This document shows positions 61,119 to 64,000 of a stretch of 64,000 bases of DNA, one piece after another. The translations under genes were made by a program, and so were the position numbers. The notes beneath the pieces were generated by a model. It saw only the letters and a program-made list of their open reading frames with translations, did no database searches and was not told where the DNA came from. Each line of letters begins with the position of its first letter. Within the stretch, counting starts at the first letter, position 1. This DNA is from Owenia fusiformis (taxonomy: Eukaryota > Annelida > Polychaeta > Sabellida > Oweniidae). The stretch spans positions 30,650,867 through 30,714,866 of the forward strand of contig CAIIXF020000008.1 of the NCBI GenBank assembly GCA_903813345.2, in the 5' to 3' direction.

Positions 61119-63082
61119 TTAGACTCCAGATGAAATCTGGAGTCTATTGCTTTTGCCAGTTTTCTTATTAGACTCCAGATGAAAATCTGGAGTCTATTGC
61201 TTTTGCCAGTTTTCTTTATTATTCTTCCGCTTCCTCCTTACAAGATTTCTCAACAACTAGAAGAGCTTACTTTAAGTTGCTTACATGATCAACTAGGGAA
61301 TGTATCTGGGATGATGGGAAATTAGGTCAAATTTTTATCTAGGTCAAAGGTCAAGAACTAGGTCAAATCTTGCATTTTCAACATTCTTTCAATTATCTTC
61401 GTCGTTATTTATTGAAACAACTTTGTCTTTTTTTCATCATGTAGCTTAGAAACAGCTCTTTCAAAGATATGCCATCAGATTTTTAATTTCTCGTACCGAT
61501 TTTGAGATATGGCGTCCGGAAAGTAGGTCAGAACAAAAAGTTCTCCAAATTCAACACGTGAGCTATGAAATAAGTGTAGAATGATCTCAGAAACCTGAAT
61601 CTGCAAACCAAATTTCGATCCGACATCTAGTACGGAAGTTATGGCGTTTTGAAAGCTCAAAAATCGCTAAATTTGGTGCCCATGTTAAGTCAATGGGAAA
61701 AAAGATTTTTTTGAAGTGAAAAATACGAAATATAGACTGAGTTCAGCTAAATATAATGGAACCTTTTAAAAGAAGGGGACCTCAAAAGCCATCTAGCTTA
61801 AAAATTTGGACACAAAAATGCCTAGGTCAAAATCTAGGTCAAATTCAAAGTTTTTCCTTATTTTTGCGATTTTGACACTACACTTTAATTATATTCTTCG
61901 AAATTGTGTATACATGTAGCCAAGAGTGTGTTAATGGTGTTAGCCTTTTGCCGTCAGGAAGTATTTTGACCCACTTTTGAGATATGGTGTCCCAAAAGTA
62001 GGTCAAAATAAAAAATTCTTCAAATTTAACTTATGAGTTATGAATCAGGGGTAGAATTTTGTCAGGAATCTGAATCTGCAAACCAAATTTCGATCCGACT
62101 TCCGGTTCGGAAGTTATGGCGTGTCCAAAAAGTAGGTCAAAATAAAAAAATTCTAAATTTAACGTATGAGTTATGAATTAGGGGTAGAATTTTGTCAGGA
62201 ATCCGAATCTGCAAACCAAATTTCAATTCGACATCTTGTTCAGAAGTTATGACGTTTTGAAAGCTCAAAAATCGCTAAATTTGGTGCCCCATGTTAAATC
62301 AATGGGACTGAATAATTTTTTGAAGTGTAAAAATACAAGATATAGAATGAGTACAGCTAAACATAATGAAAGCCCATAGAAGAAGGGGGCCTCAAAAGCT
62401 ACTTTCCTTCAAAATTTGGACACCAAAATACCTAGCTCAAAATCTAGGTCAAATTCATAGTTTTTTCTTATTTTTGCAATTCGGACACTACACTTCAATG
62501 ATATTCTTCGAAATTTTGTATACATGTAGCAAAGAGTGTGCTAATGATGTTAACTTTTTGCCGTCAAGAAGTTTTTTGACCCACTTTTGAGATATGGTGA
62601 TCGAAATGTAGGTCAAAATAAAAAGTTCTCCAAATTTAACGTATGAGTTATGAATTAGGGGCAGAATTTCCTCAGGAATCCGAATCTGGAATTAAAATTG
62701 CAATCCGACCCCCGGTTTTTTTTTCTACGCCATTTTGAAGTTTGAAATTCGCACTTGCCAGTATTCACAATGATCAAATATACTTTCAAAAATTCCTGCA
62801 TACCCTACTTTACCTCTCTACCTACTCAGCTACTTATTTGACTACTTACTCAACTACTTAATTAGTTATTACTTACTTAGCAACTTACTCAGCTACTAAC
62901 TCAGGTACTTACTCAGCTACCTACTCAGCTTTTTACTCAGTTACTTACTCAGCTACTTACTCAACTACTACTAAGGTACTTACTCAGCTAATTACTCAGT
63001 TACTTACTCAGCTCTTTACTGATCTATCTAGGTCAAATAAATCTGGAGTCTTAAATTGAACTTGTTCAATTTCACAAATCTA
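61119..63082. mobile_element. Repeat element X2, same family with internal duplication
   Basis: Starts with two AGACTCCAGAT hairpins as X1 does (61122-61190). It contains the family core twice in part (about 61950-62110 and 62110-62330), then the CTACTTACTCAG-type microsatellite (about 62810-63035). It ends AAATCTGGAGTCTTAAATTG and the AAATTGAAC/GTTCAATTT hairpin at about 63050-63072. Confidence 0.55.
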
Positions 63083-64000
63083 GTTATTATTATTCTTCCT
63101 CCTCACCAAATTTCTCGTCAACTATAACAGCTTACTTAATCCAACTTACATGGTTAACTAAGGACTGTATCCGGCTTTCTGGGAAATTAGGTCAGATTTT
63201 TATCTAGGTCAAAGGTCAAAAACTAGGTCAAATCTTACATTTTCAACATTCTGTCAATTATCTTTGTCATCATTCGTCGTTTTTCTTCGAACTTTTTTTC
63301 ATCACATAGGTTAAAAAAGGCCCTTTCATGAGTGTCCCTGTCTTTTTTTGATTACTCTTACCGATTTTGAGATATGGCGTCCGAAAAGTAGGTCAGAACA
63401 GCAAGTTCTCCAAATTCAACATGTTATGATATAAGTGTAGAATTTTCTCAGGAATCTGAATCTGCAAACCAAATTTCGATCCGACTTCCGGTTCGGAAGT
63501 TATGGCGTTTTGAAAGCTCAAAAATCGCTAAATTTGTGCCCCATGTTAAGTCAATGGGAAAAAAGATTTTTTTGAAGTGTAATATACGAGATATAGACTG
63601 AGTACAGCTTAATATAATGATAGCTTTTATAAGAAGGGGACCTCAAAAGCCAACTAGCTTCAAAATCTGGACAGCAAAATGCCTAGGTCAAAATCTAGGT
63701 CAAATTCATTGTTTTTCCTTATTTTTGTGATTCTTACACTACATTTTAATGATTTGGTTCCAAATTTTGTATACAGGTAGCAAAGAGTGTGCTAATAGTG
63801 TTAGCCTTTTGCCGTCCGAAAGTATTTTGACCCACTTTTGAGATATGGTGTCCGAAAAGTAGGTCAAAATAAAAAGTTCTGCAAATTTAACGTATGAGTT
63901 ATGAATTAAGGGTAGAATTTTCTCAGGAATCCGAATCTGCAAACCAAATTGCAGTCTGACTTTTGGTTCGGAAGTTATGGCTTTTTGAAAGCTCAAAAAT
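63083..64000. mobile_element. Repeat element X3, cut by the window end
   Basis: Lacks the AGACTCCAGAT hairpin head but otherwise repeats the family core in order: CTTCCTCCTCACC, GGGAAATTAGGTCAGATTTT, TATCTAGGTCAAAGGTCAAA, GATCCGACTTCCGGTTCGGA and AGTTATGGCGTTTTGAAAGC. It continues beyond 64000. Confidence 0.6.

Overview
This is animal nuclear DNA. It is AT-rich, has GT-AG introns, a 5'-truncated non-LTR retrotransposon, several DNA transposons with clear target-site duplications, and satellite DNA. The gene content (a CCDC170 homologue and a secreted protein with three fibrinogen-like domains) and the style of the repeats suggest an aquatic invertebrate. I cannot name the phylum from sequence alone.

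Layout. 1-4.0 kb is mostly empty sequence with a 527-bp palindrome. 4.0-5.1 kb is a diverged remnant of the 3' flank of a repeat unit (U0). Three large tandem duplication units follow. U1 (about 5.1-18.9 kb, plus a 9.77-kb transposon insertion to 28.64 kb) and U2 (28.65-44.54 kb) each contain the 3' half of a CCDC170 gene on the minus strand, then a spacer, then on the plus strand a three-exon gene for a secreted protein of 909 residues with three fibrinogen-related domains. The first intron of that gene holds a dead CR1/L2-like retrotransposon. U3 (44.54 kb onward) contains CCDC170 with exons extending upstream to at least 53.27 kb, so it is the likely parental copy. The duplication breakpoint lies inside a CCDC170 intron (U1 9626, U2 35222, U3 50515).

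The copies can be compared base by base. Insertions present in one copy and absent from another give exact element ends and empty sites: a 9,768-bp element with CCCAGC ends and a TA duplication, a 1,032-bp mariner deletion derivative, a 1,030-bp fold-back element, a 1,470-bp CCCAATTG-ended element, a 514-bp element with an 8-9 bp duplication, and a 210-bp CAGTG-ended element.

53.4-64 kb is repeat DNA. A family of elements with subterminal inverted repeats, internal microsatellite and 3' hairpin, resembling Helentron-associated elements, surrounds exactly nine head-to-tail 717-bp units that differ at only about five positions. The 717-bp unit is a shortened, diverged relative of the surrounding family.

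The fibrinogen-domain gene is probably a secreted lectin-like or innate-immune protein, and the duplication has raised its copy number while carrying broken CCDC170 pieces along. The main alternative to a true tandem duplication is two divergent haplotypes placed in series by the assembler. Noncoding divergence of about 1% and insertion polymorphism would also fit that.
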